Assembly: GCA_018398585.1 (NCBI GenBank)
Contig: JAGTTD010000011.1
Location: forward strand, 8,679,001 to 8,743,000
Direction of reading: 5' to 3'
DNA length: 64,000 bases
Source of the DNA: Simmondsia chinensis
Taxonomy: Eukaryota; Streptophyta; Magnoliopsida; Caryophyllales; Simmondsiaceae
The notes under the pieces are model-generated. The model saw nothing but the letters and a program-made list of their open reading frames with translations. It was not told the origin of the DNA and did not search any database. The position numbers were made by a program, and so were the translations under genes. Shown one piece after another: positions 30,756 to 44,106 of this stretch; position 1 is the first letter of the stretch; each line of letters starts with the position of its first letter.

Positions 30756-33695
30756 TAGAGGTGGCCATAGGCCAGATTCGAGCCCAGGCCCGTGGGCCCA
30801 GCCCAAAGCTAGACCGCGCCGGGCTGGGCAGCTTTTTTTTTTTTTTTTTTTTTAAGATATATAAATATTATATATATTATATATGCATTATATAACATAC
30901 AATACACTCATAATGGTAGCTTATAAAATTATAAAGATATATAACCATTTGAACCAAAAATAATTATAATTTATTAATAAATAATATAACATACAGATAT
31001 AATACAATACAATGATAACTATAAATATATTCAATAAAATAAAATGTACCATAAATTGTTAAAAAATACAATTATAACAAATACCACTATTTAAAATTAC
31101 AAATATATTTTATAAAAGAAAATATATTATAAAAAAATAGAATTTTAATAATATAAATAACTTAGTCTAAACTTGTTGCAGTTGGTGCTGGACTTGTTGT
31201 GCTGGTGCTACGGCCGTCTTCTTCATCGCTTGATGAACCTAAGTCCAGCCGGTTTTGGTCTCTATCCGCTGCAACCATCTAGTCCTTCAAGCACACCAAC
31301 ATTTCTAAGATGGACGGTGCTGGCTTTGCTCTTTTTGTTCCAAGCAATCTACCATCTGTACTAAAAGCACACTTCGATGCTACTGAAGACACCAAACACG
31401 TTAGTATATTACATGCCATGGTAGAATGCACGAGATATCAGGTTTTATTAGAACACCACCATTACACAATACCTAAATTTGGGTTCGCCTATGTCGGGTT
31501 GAAGTCAAGCACAGGCGAATGGATGTACAAGTTTAGCTCATCATATGACATGGGACTTTGTTTGGGCATTAATCGGCTCAACATATCCCACAAGAGTGAT
31601 TTTCCTTTAGAAGACGACGAAAAAGATGATGTGGAAGAATTTGGATTATCAAATGATAATCTTTGAGCATACACGGAAAATAAAGTTCGTAAATTTTTAA
31701 CTTCCACAATAAAAGATGCTACATCATAAGTTGGATTTAATTTTTCTTAAAAATATTGTGCAAATAATTGTAAACCCATAATTTTACAATGTGGATCAAA
31801 AATCGTGGCAATACAATATGCCAGTTGTAGTTCCAAATAATATTTAAATTTTTTTAACCTCATGGCGGAAATAAAGGCATGCAACATGGGGTTAGATGAG
31901 TTCTCTATCATCTAAGCAGCAATATCTATCAGTCTAGATATTGCTTGTGTAATGGTTAGATAATAACATCCAAAAAAAAAATGTCGTAGCGTCTTTAAAA
32001 ATAACAAAAAATTTACAGACTTCATTAATTGCATTTCAATCTATAAATTCGAAATTAAAAGAACTAAATTATATTGGATTTTGCTGTACAAATTCAATTA
32101 AGACAGCTTTGTATGGTATTATTCTTTCTAACATATCTACTATGGATAACCACCTATTTTGTGTATCTAATTTAAATTTTTAAAAAGGAATGCTATGTGT
32201 GCCACAAAGATCTTTAAATTTTTTTACCTAGTTCCAGATGTCTTAATTCGATAGCTGCTTCTCTTAAATATGTAAGAGAAGCCTGTACAAGTTGCAAACC
32301 ATTCATTACCATAAAATACAGTATATGACAGATACAACGTAAATAAAAACATTTACCATCTAACACAGACCTCACATGCACCAAATTATTTGTTAACCGA
32401 TGCATCGTTGTTCGTAGCATTATCAAAAGTAATGCTGAAAATTTTGCGGTCTATCCCCCACTAATGGCATGCCTCCATAATGGCACCCGTGATTACATGA
32501 GCACTGTGGGGATATTCAAGTATGCAAAAATGAATTATTCATTTTTACGTAATATAGGAAGAATCAATCCAATGTGCTATTATGCACAAGAAAAGTACAC
32601 TGGGTTTTGACTTCCACGTGTCCGACGTCAATGAGAACATGCTCGTGTTCACCTTTAAAATATCTAGAAGCTCATTTTTTATATTTACAAATTCTTTAAA
32701 TGTGTCCCGCTTAAAAGCGTTTCGAGGAAACCTTAGAGTGGTAGGGTTTAACGCGTTTTGACTGTACCGGACGAATCTAGGGTCTTCGCCGGTGGTAAAC
32801 GGCCTTTCAGTCCCAATGATGTATCTCATTAATTCTCTTCTATTAGTTTATTGTGTAAACCTTAAGTTAGCAAGCGCACCAGTCACTTGCTGTACGAGAG
32901 TTTGTTGGGTTTTATTTACATTTAATTCAGGTTGGGTTTTTAGTAGGTGCATTTTTAGAGTGCCAGTCCTACTACCACGTAGATGATTGAAAACTCTTGA
33001 GGGATCATAATGTACAATATGCTTTATTATGTTCACGATCTAGTATGAAGTGGTTCCATATATCGCTAGTATTATGTCTAGTACTGGTCCGGGTTTCAGT
33101 TTCATCGGTGGTGGGTGTGGGTTCTCTTTGAAAACATCCCGCACTACCCGATTCAGGATAATCTTGCTCAGAATGCTGCTATTGTTCCCAACTTAAGGTG
33201 TTTGTGAAGGGAGGTGAAGAACCGGGTTCTAAAAATTCTCATTCCTGGGTATTAAGCTGAACTACTTTTGGGATTTTAGGCAGTTGAGAAGAGCTAGTAC
33301 TAGATCAACCAGCTCCAGATGAAGATAAATTATGAGCCATGATGTTGTTACTTTATAATTATATACTGTAAATAAGAATGCAAGTACGGTAAATAAAAAT
33401 GACAAGTACATAAATTTTTGATACTAATTTTAATGAAGCAAAAACTGAAATTTGAACTTCTACAAACTTCTAAGAGCAGAACACAATTGAAACTTTGAAC
33501 TTGAGAGATTTAGAGCAAATAATTGTATGTAAATAAGTATAACAGAGAGAATTTGGGGAGATTGTTATGTAGTGAAATGAGAAAATGAGGTTAGTATTTA
33601 TAAGAAAAAAGAAATATTTTTTTTTATTATACCTAATGGCTCTTTGAGAGTTTTTGGGTTGCAGAGAGTCGTTGGAGTGCTGTTGGCTACCACTA
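30756..33695 (-). mobile_element. hAT transposon, degenerate but structurally complete
   Basis: Terminal inverted repeats TAGAGGTGGCC and GGCTACCACTA are flanked by GTCTAAAG (30748-30755) and GTTTAAAG (33696-33703), an 8-bp duplication with one change. A degenerate hAT transposase lies inside on the minus strand. The left end has palindromic GGCCCGTGGGCCC and GCCGGGCTGGGC motifs, as is common subterminally in hAT elements. The insertion lies about 105 bp upstream of the LPA3-like ATG. Confidence 0.88.
31160..33340 (-). pseudogene. hAT transposase (BED finger, core, dimerisation domain), decayed
   Basis: From the minus-strand ATG at 33340 (MAHNLSSSGAG) the sequence has stops and frameshifts but shows all domains in order. 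A BED-type region (DIWNHF, GTLKMHLLKTQPE) is followed by PRFVRYSQNALNPTTLRFPR and SMFSLTSDTWKSKPSVLFL (SLTSDTWKS carries the first catalytic aspartate region), then HILYFMVMNGLQLV. The C-terminus has YDELNLYIHSPVLDFNPT and VSSVASKCAFSTDGRLL, the hAT dimerisation domain. The enzyme would cut and paste hAT elements. This copy is inactive. Confidence 0.86.
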
Positions 33696-33703
33696 GTTTA
33701 AAG

Positions 33704-33898
33704 TCAACTTTTAGAAGATTTAATTATCTAAATAATTTAAAATAAATAAGTTAATTATTTGAGTGGTTTAAAATAAAAGTTGTTCACCTAAGTATAAATT
33801 TTGGAATATTTTCATCCAACTTCACATGTAAAATTCTATTTTAGTCATTATATGCATTTAGGAATGACAAAAAAAAAAAAAAAGAACACTCATAATCT
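33704..33898. other. AT-rich spacer between hAT and L1
   Basis: Only AT-rich sequence with a poly-A run at 33869-33883. Confidence 0.6.
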
Positions 33899-33989
33899 AT
33901 TCCCCACCTCACCTGTGAGGCTCTCCAGGGTTTCTATACCCCTTCCCTGCTTCTCTCCTTAAGCCGCCTTGTACTTCCCCCTTCGTCTT

Positions 33990-35120
33990 CTCCATTTTTC
34001 TTCTTTGTTATTACTTCTTTTGAAGTCCTTTGCACTGTGATTTCCCCACCAAATCCAAATCTTCTTTTATCGCTTCTGCTTCCACGAAAGGGGAAGGAAG
34101 AGCTGAGACGGTTGGTAGAACTGACGCCCTCGTCGACGAGGTAAATAAACTGGAATTAGAAGATGATGCCTCCATTAATGTTGCTTTAAAAGACCTTATG
34201 CTTGTGGGGAAGCTCATCTCGGATAAACCGATCAGAATAGGCCCTATTAGAGCTATACTATGGAAAGCCTGGGCTCTCCAAGTCCAGATTCAAATATAGG
34301 ACGTCAGGGGTAATATTTTCTTGTTCCTTTCCCAGAGTAAAGATGATAAATATAGGATTCTTAAAAAGGGACCTTGGTCCATTCATGATTCCCACCTAGT
34401 ATTGAAGGACTGGGATGGTGATGTGTCCGTCTCCGAGATCAATTTTTCTACCTCGGAATTTTAGCTTCAATTTCATGGTCTCCCGCTTAACCTAATGACT
34501 AGAAAGAATGCTTTGAAAATTGTGAGCCTCTTTCCTTCCATTGTTATCCTAAAATGGACACCAACATGATTTGGTCCCGATTCTATAAAGTGAAAGTTGT
34601 GGTGCAAATTAATACTCCGGTGCACAAAGAGTTTATGCTTGAAAGAAAGGGTAGGAATGATTTATCGTTCCAATTCAAATATGAGCGTCTTCTAGATTTT
34701 TGTTACTCTTGTGGTTGTCTAGGTCTCATAAAAAATAGATGCCCTCATAGGAAAATGATGTCGAAAGACCCTTTTGATAGTTCTCTGAGAGCAGTTGAGT
34801 TTCAGGCCAAGAGACTCAATCTAGGGAAACTAAGGCAGTTTCAGACCCCACCTCCGAATGTGCATGAAGCCTATGCTTGTCCAGTACCAAGGGTCTTGGT
34901 GAGGGAAGAACATAGAGAGGAGGCTAGAACATTTAAAATTCTGGAATATAATGCCTTAGCCGTGGTCCAAGCTACTGTTGAGGAAATATTCAACTGGCCT
35001 AATTCATTATCTGACCATGCTGCTCCTGCTTCCCTTGCTGCTGGTACCGATGCTAGTTCGAGTGTGTATCCATATTCTCCAGCGTGTTCTAAGAAAAGAG
35101 CTTCAAGCCCGGATTATTAG
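33990..35120 (+). pseudogene. L1 ORF1 (DUF4283 and zinc knuckle)
   Basis: The first part has the DUF4283 nucleic-acid binding pattern LMLVGKLISDKPIRIGPIRA and FLFLSQSKDDKYRILKKGPW. After frameshifts it reads MIWSRFYKVKVVVQINTPV and then FQFKYERLLDFCYSC GCLGLIKNRCPH. In this knuckle the histidine is replaced by leucine. ORF1 proteins coat the LINE RNA. A Ser/Pro/Ala-rich C-terminus follows. Stops near 34300 and 34463 break it. Confidence 0.8.
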
Positions 35121-35521
35121 AACCTGAAAAAGTGCACCTGCCTTACCATAAATGAAGTCATGAGTTTTGCTGTTAAGCAAGATATTTTCTGTAACTAGTT
35201 TTTCTGCTCAGCATGGATGGAAGGGGATGATGGTATTATTAATTCTGAATCTGAAGGGGAATTCTGTTTTCTAGAGAATGATTTTGTGTTTAGTCTGGGT
35301 GCTATGAATTCCAGCGGAGATGCTATTCCATGTCGGTTTCATAATATCAAGAACGTTGCTACAACTAGAGTTGACTTGCCAATTTCCAATCTGAGTGGAC
35401 CTTTTGCAGAAGATAAAGTTTCCACAGCTAGTATGATCTTTGATGAGTCCTTAGGTATGATTCTTGATAGACGTGTTGAAGGGTTTGCGGCGGTTGTCCC
35501 AGGACAACTGCCTCACTCCCA

Positions 35522-38500
35522 ATGATCATTTCATGTTGGAACTGTCGGGGCTGTGGTCAAGCCCGGACTGTTCATGCTCTTGAGGAGCTCAATAGGGCTT
35601 ATAGACCAAATGTTATGTTTATCATGGAATCGAAGCAGAAGGATGTGCATATGAGTAATCTGGCTGATAGATTGGAGTTCGCTGACTGTTTTTATGTAAG
35701 CCCGGTGGGTGCTAGTGGTGGTCTTGCTCTGTTTTAGAGAGATTTGATCATTGTCAACTTTCTCCAATCCTGTAATCGGTTCATTCTTGCTATAATTGAG
35801 GACTATTAGACCAGTACCAATTGGGTTCAGTGCTTCGTTCATGGGGAACCGAACCAGAGTCAAAGAAGAGAGTCCTGGTCTTCTATGTCTATCTTATGCT
35901 CTTCATTTCTAGGGCCGTTCGCGATTGCTAGTGACTTTAATACATTTATTATGGCTTATGATAAGTTCAGCTCGTATGGTGCTGCCCCTTCTCATCTCGG
36001 TCGGCTTCAGGAGTTTTGTGATGATTGCTCTCTCACAGAGTTACAGTCCTTTGGTTGTCAGTTTTCTTGGTTGAATCATCAAGGTGGTGTCCGACACGTT
36101 AAGATTGCAGTTAATATAGATTGTTTAGCCCTCTTTCCCAATGTCTCGGAGATGCTCCTTCTAGCCGTGGGCTCAGATCATAGCCCCCTTATTATCTCTC
36201 TGCGAGGGCCTCCGATGTGCCCTCGGTATTTCTTTAAGTTCGAGGCTAAATGGATTCTCTATAGTGATGTGTCGGATGTTATTTCTCTGGCATGGGGTAG
36301 CTCGAGTGCTGGGATTGGTATGAGATCGCTTCAGATTAGACTCAAAGATTGTCGTTGTAGTTTCTCTTCTTGGAGTAAATCTCTTCATCGTTCTTCTAGA
36401 GACGAAATTCACAACATCTCTTCCAGAGTTGAAGAATTACAGAGTAAAGCTCAGTTCCTCTCTAATTTGAATGAAGAAAAAGATCTTATTGAAAAACTTG
36501 ATCAGATTTGGAAATCTGAAGAACTTTATTGGAAGCAAAGATCTAGGATTGATTGGCTCAATTTTGGGGACCGTAATACTAGCTTTTTCCATGCTTCAAC
36601 TATGGTTCGGAGAAGACAAAACCGATTGTCAAGACTGAAAGATACCAAAGGTAATTGGGTTGATCACCCAAGACACATCAATCAGCTGGTTCTTAGTCAT
36701 TCCACGAGCTGTTCAGTCTGGTTGCTGCTTCTGGCTTGTCAGATGCCCTTTCGGTTTTCCAGCCTGCCATTCTTGAGTCTGCAAATGTTAAGTTGATTGC
36801 TAGGGTGAACCATGTTGAAATCAAGTCTACTATGGATAAGATGGGTAGCTTTAAAGCTTCGGGTCTTGACTGCTTCTCAGGTATGTTTTGTAAAGAACTT
36901 TGGAGTTGTGTTGGATCTGATGTGATTATTGCTGTTTCTTAATTTTTTGAGTTCGTGGTTATGTTTGAATCTTTTGACCCGACCAACATTCTTTGTATCC
37001 CCAAAATTCCCAACCCTAAATCCATGTCTTAGTTTAGGCCTGTTAGCTTATGTAACTTTATGCATAAGATTATCTCTAAAGTTCTGGCTATTAGACTTAA
37101 AGCTGTGTTATCCTTCATTATTTCACCTCCTCAAGGGGCCTTCGTTCATGGAAGACAAATCCAGGATAATATCATTACTACTCATGAAATTTTCCATGCT
37201 TTACGCTGTAAGCGAAAAGGTAAGAAAGCTTATATCACCATAAAGATTGATCTTTAGAAAGCTTATGACCAAGTCAACAGGGATTGTTTAGAGGGTCTTC
37301 TTCAGAGTTTCGGGTTTGATGATCGATTCGTTGATTAGATTATGGTTTGTGTGAGATCGGTTTCTGTTAGTCCGGTTGTCAATGGTTCTCGTCTCCCCTC
37401 TTTTCGAATATCTCGCTGTCTTAGGCAAGGGGACCCTATTTCCCCTTATCTTTCGTTCTTCTTATGGAGGTTTTCTCTTGATTGATTGATTGCTAGAGCG
37501 GTGGAATCCTTTCGTGATTTTCCCTCATGCCCCCCACCTCTTTTTTGCGGATGATTGTTTGCTCTTTTGTGAAGCTAAGGTCGAGGTGATTAGGGTGGTT
37601 AATTAGGTGATCAATTGTTTTTGTGCCCCAACGTGTGAACTTCAATAAGTCATTGGTTCTTTTCTCTTCTAAAGCGAATGCTGATCTTCGTGATTCATAT
37701 TGTAGAGAGTTGGGGATGGATCTATTAAATCTCAATGATAGATGCTTAGGGATCAACCTTTTGTGTGGCTGTGATAAGAATCGTAACCTTACCTATCTTC
37801 TGGACCGAATTAAATTGAAAGTTCAGGGCTAGAAATCTTTCATCCGATCCCACGCTGCTAGAGAAGCTTTGATTAAGTCAGTTCTTTTGGCCATTCCCCA
37901 ATATGTGTTCCATTGTTGCCGATTTCCCCTTTCTCTTGCTCGAAAAATCAATGCCTTAATTGCTAAATACTGGTGGAAGGGTAATGCGAATGAAGGGAAG
38001 CAAATTCATTGGTTGGGATGGAAGAAGATTGCGAAACCTAAAGGTTTGGGGGTTTTGGGATTCCGGGATATGGAAGGCATGAATATCTTTATGCTTGCTA
38101 CCAAGCCCGGAGAATCTTGGGAAACCCGGATGCTTTTTGGGTTCGCATCTTGCATGGCCTTTACTTTCCGGATGGGGACTTCATGAATGCTCGGATTGGG
38201 TTTAGCCCGTCTTGGTTTTGGAAGAGTGTTGTCGAGGGGCGGAATTTCCTCAAAAAAGGCCTCTCTTGGAACATCAATAACAGCCGTTCCGTTCGGGTTT
38301 GGGATGATTGGTGGGTTCTAGGTGGGTTCTAGGTGGCATTTCTGTTGATTCCCAGCCGAGTCAAGCCTCTTTAAGGGAGATGAGGGTGATTGACCTTATT
38401 CATCCCTCTTCCCAGTCGTGGAATATTGAACTGCTTAGGCATTTGTTATCCCGTGATGTTGCCTCTGTTATTCAGGGTGTCCCTATCTCTACTCCCCTTG

Positions 38501-39599
38501 TGGAAGACCGATTGATTTGGGGTCTTGATTCTAGAGGTATTTTCCATGTTAAGCAAGGTTATGCCATGTGGTGTTTTTCTAGGAGGGTGGAGGATGGGAG
38601 AATGAATGCTTCTCCTTCGGATTTCACGGAGAAAAAGTGCTTAAGTCGCATTCGTCATTTCCTTTGGAGAATTCTTTTTGATGCTCTACTGTCCTCGGTT
38701 AATTTCGCTAAAAGAGTTCACTCCGCCTTTAGCCGCTGTCCTCACTGTAAAGCTGACTCGGAATCTTCGGACCATATTATTTTCTTATGTCTTTTGCTAG
38801 AGCGGTTTGATTGGTTGCCAAGGTGGGCTTTAAGCCAAATCCGAAAGGGTTTTCATGGGTTTTCGGAGTGGTGGGACGATGTTAATTCGTCTTTCAGTGC
38901 CGATGATTCTTTATTTGTTAAATTTATCTTTATTTGTTGGTGGATTTGGAAATCTCGATGCAGGTTTATGTTTGAAGGCTTTGTTGATAACCCAAAATGG
39001 GTGGCCGATCAGGCTCTCCTGGATGCTGCTGTCTCGTCCTCCCTGGATATGTTGGATCCGATTCCCGAGTTGTGGACCCAGCTGCGGTTTCAGGTCCCCC
39101 AAGTGCTGTCATGTGGTCCCGCCCCAGGCTTGGTTTGCTTAAAATCAATTCGGATGCTGGTTGGACTTCCAGTTCGGTTGCTACATTGCTTGCTGCTATG
39201 GTACGAGACTCCCAAGCTATGATTGTCTCAGGTTGGTGTGGAACATCCTTTGCTTCTTCGCTATTGGTTGCTGAAGGATTGGCCCTAAGAGCTGCTTGCC
39301 ACCTTGCTTTACGTCTTAGTCTTCATCAAGTGATCTTTGAAACGGATTGTCGTGAGTTTTTGAGCATTTTTGTTAAGGGAACTTGTCCCCGTTGGGAGGT
39401 TTTTGACATTATTGAGGACATTCGTGTTTTATGTTATTCTTTTGATGCTTTTTCCTTTTCTTGGTGTTCTAGAGAGGCCCATTTGGTAGCCCATGAAGTG
39501 GCTAGATTGCATAGGTTTGGTGTTTGTTCCCATGACTGGGTCGATCGTCCTCCCCCATTGCTTTTGTCTATCTTTGTAAATGATCATGTTCAATGAATT
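35522..39599 (+). pseudogene. L1 ORF2: endonuclease, reverse transcriptase, zf-RVT, RNase H
   Basis: The endonuclease starts MIISCWNCRGCGQARTV and ends with VGSDHSPLIISLRG (36165-36200). The RT has FRPVSLCNFMHKIISKVLA (37035), GAFVHGRQIQDNI (37135), LRQGDPISPYLS (37425) and the catalytic FADD box FFADDCLLFCEA (37540). The zf-RVT region is RIRHFLWRILFDALL to HCKADSESSDHI (38650-38790). RNase H has LLKINSDAGW, LVAEGLALRAAC and IFETDCREF (39130-39360), giving the D-E-D triad. It ends VDRPPPLLLSIF. At least five in-frame stops or shifts disable it. Confidence 0.88.
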
Positions 39600-39654
39600 G
39601 CCTTCGGGCTCCTTTGTTCACAAAAAAAGAAAAAAAGTGACACAATTCCCCACC

Positions 39655-40044
39655 CAAGTAAAAAATAATAAATTCAATCACATTTCTTTACCTTTTTCAA
39701 ATCATTGGTCCTCATTTTTTTTTTCAAAATGATCATTCATATTTTAAGCGTAATTTTTATGGATTATATACATATTAAATATAGATATCTTTATTATATT
39801 ATACTAGTTGGTGGCAGTCGCGCGCAGGACACTCGGTCCTCCAACTTTAAGTGACCCACACTAGGTACTCAAAGATTTGAAATAATAAATAATAAATTAA
39901 TTTTAAATGGAAGTGATAATTTATTATGTAATATTTACTCCCACATTGTGTATAAAACAGAGATCATAGAAAGCAAGAATGATTTTAGGCATCATGTCAT
40001 GAATTTTCATATTAGTTGTTCCAAAATGTATAATTCTAGGATTA
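39655..40044. other. AT-rich spacer
   Basis: Nothing recognisable apart from a short GC-richer stretch GGCAGTCGCGCGCAGGAC near 39814. Confidence 0.5.
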
Positions 40045-41010
40045 CTTACCAAAGTAGCATATCATTTGCATTTCCTAAGATAGTCAATGGAAAAAGCATT
40101 TTTTTGAAAAAGAGTTACACCATTTAAGTTCAAAAAAAGGTGGCAAATGGATCCAAAATTGTAGTCTTGTCTCCAATTTGTCTTTCCAAGGAGCCCCTGC
40201 AGAAAACAAGAGTTATGTAGAGCCAATCATTAAAAAGTTACAAAACTATATTAAAATTAAGGGGAAGATAGATAGAAAAATATATATTACTCACTAGTAC
40301 CTTTTCCTAATATATTAGATGTTCTTAATGTGAGTAAGTTGGAAGAAAAGGTTGGATTATGCAAAGACATGTCTCTAAGCATTGAAGTGTGAAGTCTAGA
40401 AGCAATATATTACTAGATAAATGTTATGATTAAATTAGTATAAATAGCAGAACGATATTAATTAGTTTCACCAAACCTCACATTGGCAATTGAAAGCAAA
40501 CTAGTTGCACCAAAATGATGACAATGGATTGTGTATCACCATAAAGTTCATATAAAGTAAGACACCACTAAGCCTACTTAACCATCTTCATGAACTACCC
40601 ACCCATCCCATTGCCAAAAACATCATAATCCCTTGAATCACTTGTCTTGTTAGCAGATTCTTTGAATGCCACCACCAGCGTATAATGGCAATCTACGACA
40701 TATCCTACAAATCCACCATCATATTCTCACTAAAATTTGCTTGGAGTATCAGAAACCACATATCCACTCATATTTACACAAGATGAAGTTATACATGTTG
40801 GAATCCTCAAATGAAAAGCTTCCAATTTCTGAATAATCAGCTATACTTGTAAGTTTAGATGGATTGTTATCTTTCTATTTGGTAGCTCTGAAGGCTCTTC
40901 CTTTAATTAGTTTCTTTAAAGAATTTCACTCGCTAATACGATCCTCACCACTACTTGTTTTTAAAATTTGGTTTGATAATAAATCATTAATAAGCTAAAG
41001 CAAAATCTGA
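40045..41010 (-). repeat. Three-copy repeat family, copy A (uninterrupted)
   Basis: About 1 kb is repeated in the same orientation in copy B (41011-47165, interrupted) and inverted in copy C (48765-56732, interrupted). Read on the minus strand it has exon-like features: an acceptor TTTTCTGCAG/GGG near 40195 and a donor TTTG/GTAAGTAAT near 40055. I cannot identify a protein. It could be a partly duplicated host gene or an unknown transposon. Confidence 0.6.
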
Positions 41011-41483
41011 AATGATGGCAATGGATTGTGTATCACAAAGTTCATATGAAGCAAGATATCACTCAGCCTAGGGGTGTTCATGATTTGGTTATCTGTATTG
41101 AAGAGTGTTACGATTCAGTTAAGCGTAACCAAAATACTTAAAAATCTTTAATTTTTACCATTACCTAAAAGACCAGTTAATCGGTAATTCAGTTCAGTTA
41201 AGTCAGTTCGGTTAAGTCGGTTAACTGATAACTGAATAAAAAAAACATATAAATTTTAAAATTTCCAATAGATAAGGGAAACAAAATATTAATGAATTTC
41301 CAAAGCAATAAAAAAGCACTCTTGAGAAGAGCTAATTACTTATGATAATTGTCAACAAATAAATAACTTTTTTTCTTGAAATAATAACACAAGTGAATAC
41401 AAAATGATAGACATCGAATACATAAGATAGTTTTTATGTGTATGACTTAAGTATCGATTTTCTGCCAATAAGAGATTGAAGCA

Positions 41484-42687
41484 AGTTGGGAACTCGGGCC
41501 CTAAATTCGACCTAAACTCAACTCGAAAACAGGATCTTATCCAAGCATTGAGCAACGAAAATCCAAACAATGTGGAAATTAAACTAGAAACAGCGGAAAA
41601 AAGATAAAGAACACGCGATATGCATGGTTCGGCACCTCGACGAGGTCCTACTCCATGGGCCTCTGTTTTCAAAGGAGTCAAGTCCACTATCAGTAATTTA
41701 GGGTTGCAAACACAAAAAAGCATCAAGTCTAAAATGAAAACCATTAAAGAGATTAAAGCAAGAAAACGAGAAAGAACATGAGAAAAGCCATAACCGAGCA
41801 ATATGAGTGAAGAATAGCCTAGGGATCCAAGCCCTAGCTGTATCCTTGAAGAAGACCTCATCTGGGACTATGCCTTTGAGTCACCACCTTGAACCGAGCA
41901 TCCCGAGCTCCAAAGATTCACCATCGTCTTCTTCTTCTTCTGCTTCATTCCACCATTGCCTCGGTCTACAAGCCTTCTCTCTCCTCATATAAGATTTCTC
42001 TCACTAAAAAGCCAATCGCTCTCTTCCATTTCTTCTCTCTCTCTCTTTGCGATAGTTTTCTCCAGAGAAACCCATTTTTGGGTTTCTTCACATTTGCTCT
42101 TTTGTAAATGATGCTCATCTTTAAGTGTTCATTTGTAATGCTCACTATTCACTTCACAGAAACCCCAGAAGGGGTTTCTTCATTTTTTCATTTTTCTCAT
42201 CAATTAGTAATCCCAGCGAAACCCTAAGAGAAAGAGTTAAAATAGTGCAAAGGCAAGGCTCATCCAACGGTACAAAATGAGATAAGTGGCAGTGATCCAA
42301 GGCACAGGCAAGATAGTTGGGCAAGGGAATTCGGGTCGAGTAATACCAAATAGTTAATGACAAACTTGATATTACTTTACCAAAAAATAACACAAGATAT
42401 ATTCCAAATCTTTAATACCCATTTTAAACAAATCCCAATTTAAAACAATAAAATTGTATTTAATTTGTATTCCTCAAATTAGGATATAATTGTCCAAGGT
42501 TTCCTCCAACGAGGCTAAATAAGACGGGTGGTTAAAACCAGACACCCTAATTTCCCGAATAGAAACTCTTAGACTATTTTACCTTTTATTTTAGTCACAA
42601 CACTCCAACCTATTATTATTGATAAACTTACGAAACTAAGCTACATCCTATACTGAATATCGAATTTCATGGGACTGTAACCCAACA
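41484..42687 (-). repeat. 3' LTR of nested element (1204 bp)
   Basis: It pairs with 45493-46246 through blocks such as ACTCAACTCGAAAACAGGATC and CCTTGAAGAAGACCTCAT, and ends GTAACCCAACA. Its first bases have changed from TG to AG. It holds about 450 bp (42005-42450) that the partner lacks. Confidence 0.85.
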
Positions 42688-43322
42688 ATCTCCACCATTG
42701 TCTCATGAAATTAGTTCACAACGCTCTTTGGAAAATAGAGGCCATTTCGAAAACTAGTTTCACACCAAGAAACCAAACATGCTTACAAAACATAACATGG
42801 GCACAATCCTGGTAATCAAGTCTATCACAATATAAACATGAAATCCAAGCTAAACATGCAATTCACCTAGCATTCAAAGTTAGTCAAATCAACCCATACA
42901 TTGCATCACAAGACTCCATCAAGAACAACATCCATAACAACCCAACATGAGCAAACAACTTATGAACCCACACCAAAGGTTTCTAAACACAAGTTAAATA
43001 CCAAGTCTATGGTCACTCCAAGGTTAACATATGATCTACATCTTACCTTTTCCGTAAAACTAGAAAAGAAGGCATGAAACGATGATTCTAAGGGCACAGA
43101 AGTGTCCCAAGACAACATAAGTCCACATATGAATCAAACATGTCATGTTTTTACCAACTCTTGGCTAAAATTCAGCAAAACACTCCAAAAAACCAGCCTA
43201 ATACCAGTATGGACAGCACTTAAGATACATAACAGCATGAACAATCCAAAAAATTGGCATAAAGCAGCAGCTAATAGCTCATTATTTGTGCATAAGAAAT
43301 ATGAACAACAACATACAGCAGC

Positions 43323-44106
43323 TAGGGGCGTAAATAAGCCGAGCCAAGCTCGAGCTCGTTAGGTTCCAAGCTCGGCTCGGCTCAGCTCGTCAACGTTTAG
43401 CTCGACTCGGGCTTTGCTCGAACCTTACTGAGATTGGAAATTTCGGGGCTCGAGCTCGGCTCGTCACAGGCTCGAGCTCGGCTTGCCATAGGCTCGAGCT
43501 CAACTTGCCACTAGCTCAAGATCATGCTCGTCCAACTTGTAGTCACGCATTTTGAGTCATTTTAGCTTTATAGCACAATTGAGCTTGAATTTTAAATTGT
43601 AAGCTACAATTTCTAGAACAAAAATACAAATATAATTTATATCACTTATACATTACATAATAACTATGGTTAGCGTCAAGCTAATTATCCGCATAATTTT
43701 CACATAACATTATATGTCAAAATTTTTTATAAAAAATTGTCACAGTACATAGTGAAAAAGCAAGCAAATAATTTATTTTTTTTTTTCTTTTTTACCATTA
43801 GAATTTTAAAATCAATTTTATTGTGTGATATAATTTAATGTGGATTAGATGATTACAATGATACTTTAAAACTTGATCCAAAATTGGCTCACGCACAACC
43901 TCCATATCATTAATGGGTAATAGATGTATAGGTGAGAATAATAATTAAATAGGTTTGAAATTTAAAATTTAAAAGTTTTAGTTTAAATTAATTAAATAAA
44001 AATGAATTAAACTTAACTATTGTTATATTCAGCTCGTTTAGGCTTGTGAGCTCGCAAGCTCGAGCTTTATTAGGCTTGAACTCGGCTCGGCTCACTTACA
44101 CCCCTA
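43323..44106. mobile_element. hAT MITE with GAGCTCGG-rich termini
   Basis: It starts TAGGGGCGTAAATAAGCCGAG and ends CTCGGCTCACTTACACCCCTA. The flanks ACAGCAGC (43315-43322) and GTAGCAGC (44107-44114) agree in six of eight bases. The left 200 bp are dense in CTCGAGCTCGGCTCG-like repeats. No coding sequence is seen. Confidence 0.8.

Larger units (their letters stand above)
33909..39644 (+). mobile_element. Near full-length L1-type LINE with RNase H
   Basis: It runs from a 5' leader through ORF1 and ORF2 to an A-rich tail (39622-39637). ATTCCCCACC occurs on both sides (33899-33908, 39645-39654) as the likely target duplication. Endonuclease, reverse transcriptase, zf-RVT and RNase H domains occur in order. 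Several stops and frameshifts show it is inactive, but nearly the whole length is retained. Confidence 0.88.

Noticed and set aside
33901..33970. A 5' boundary of the L1 directly after the poly-A at 33883
   Set aside because: The ATTCCCCACC match with the 3' flank places the boundary at 33908. The poly-A before it more likely belongs to older sequence.
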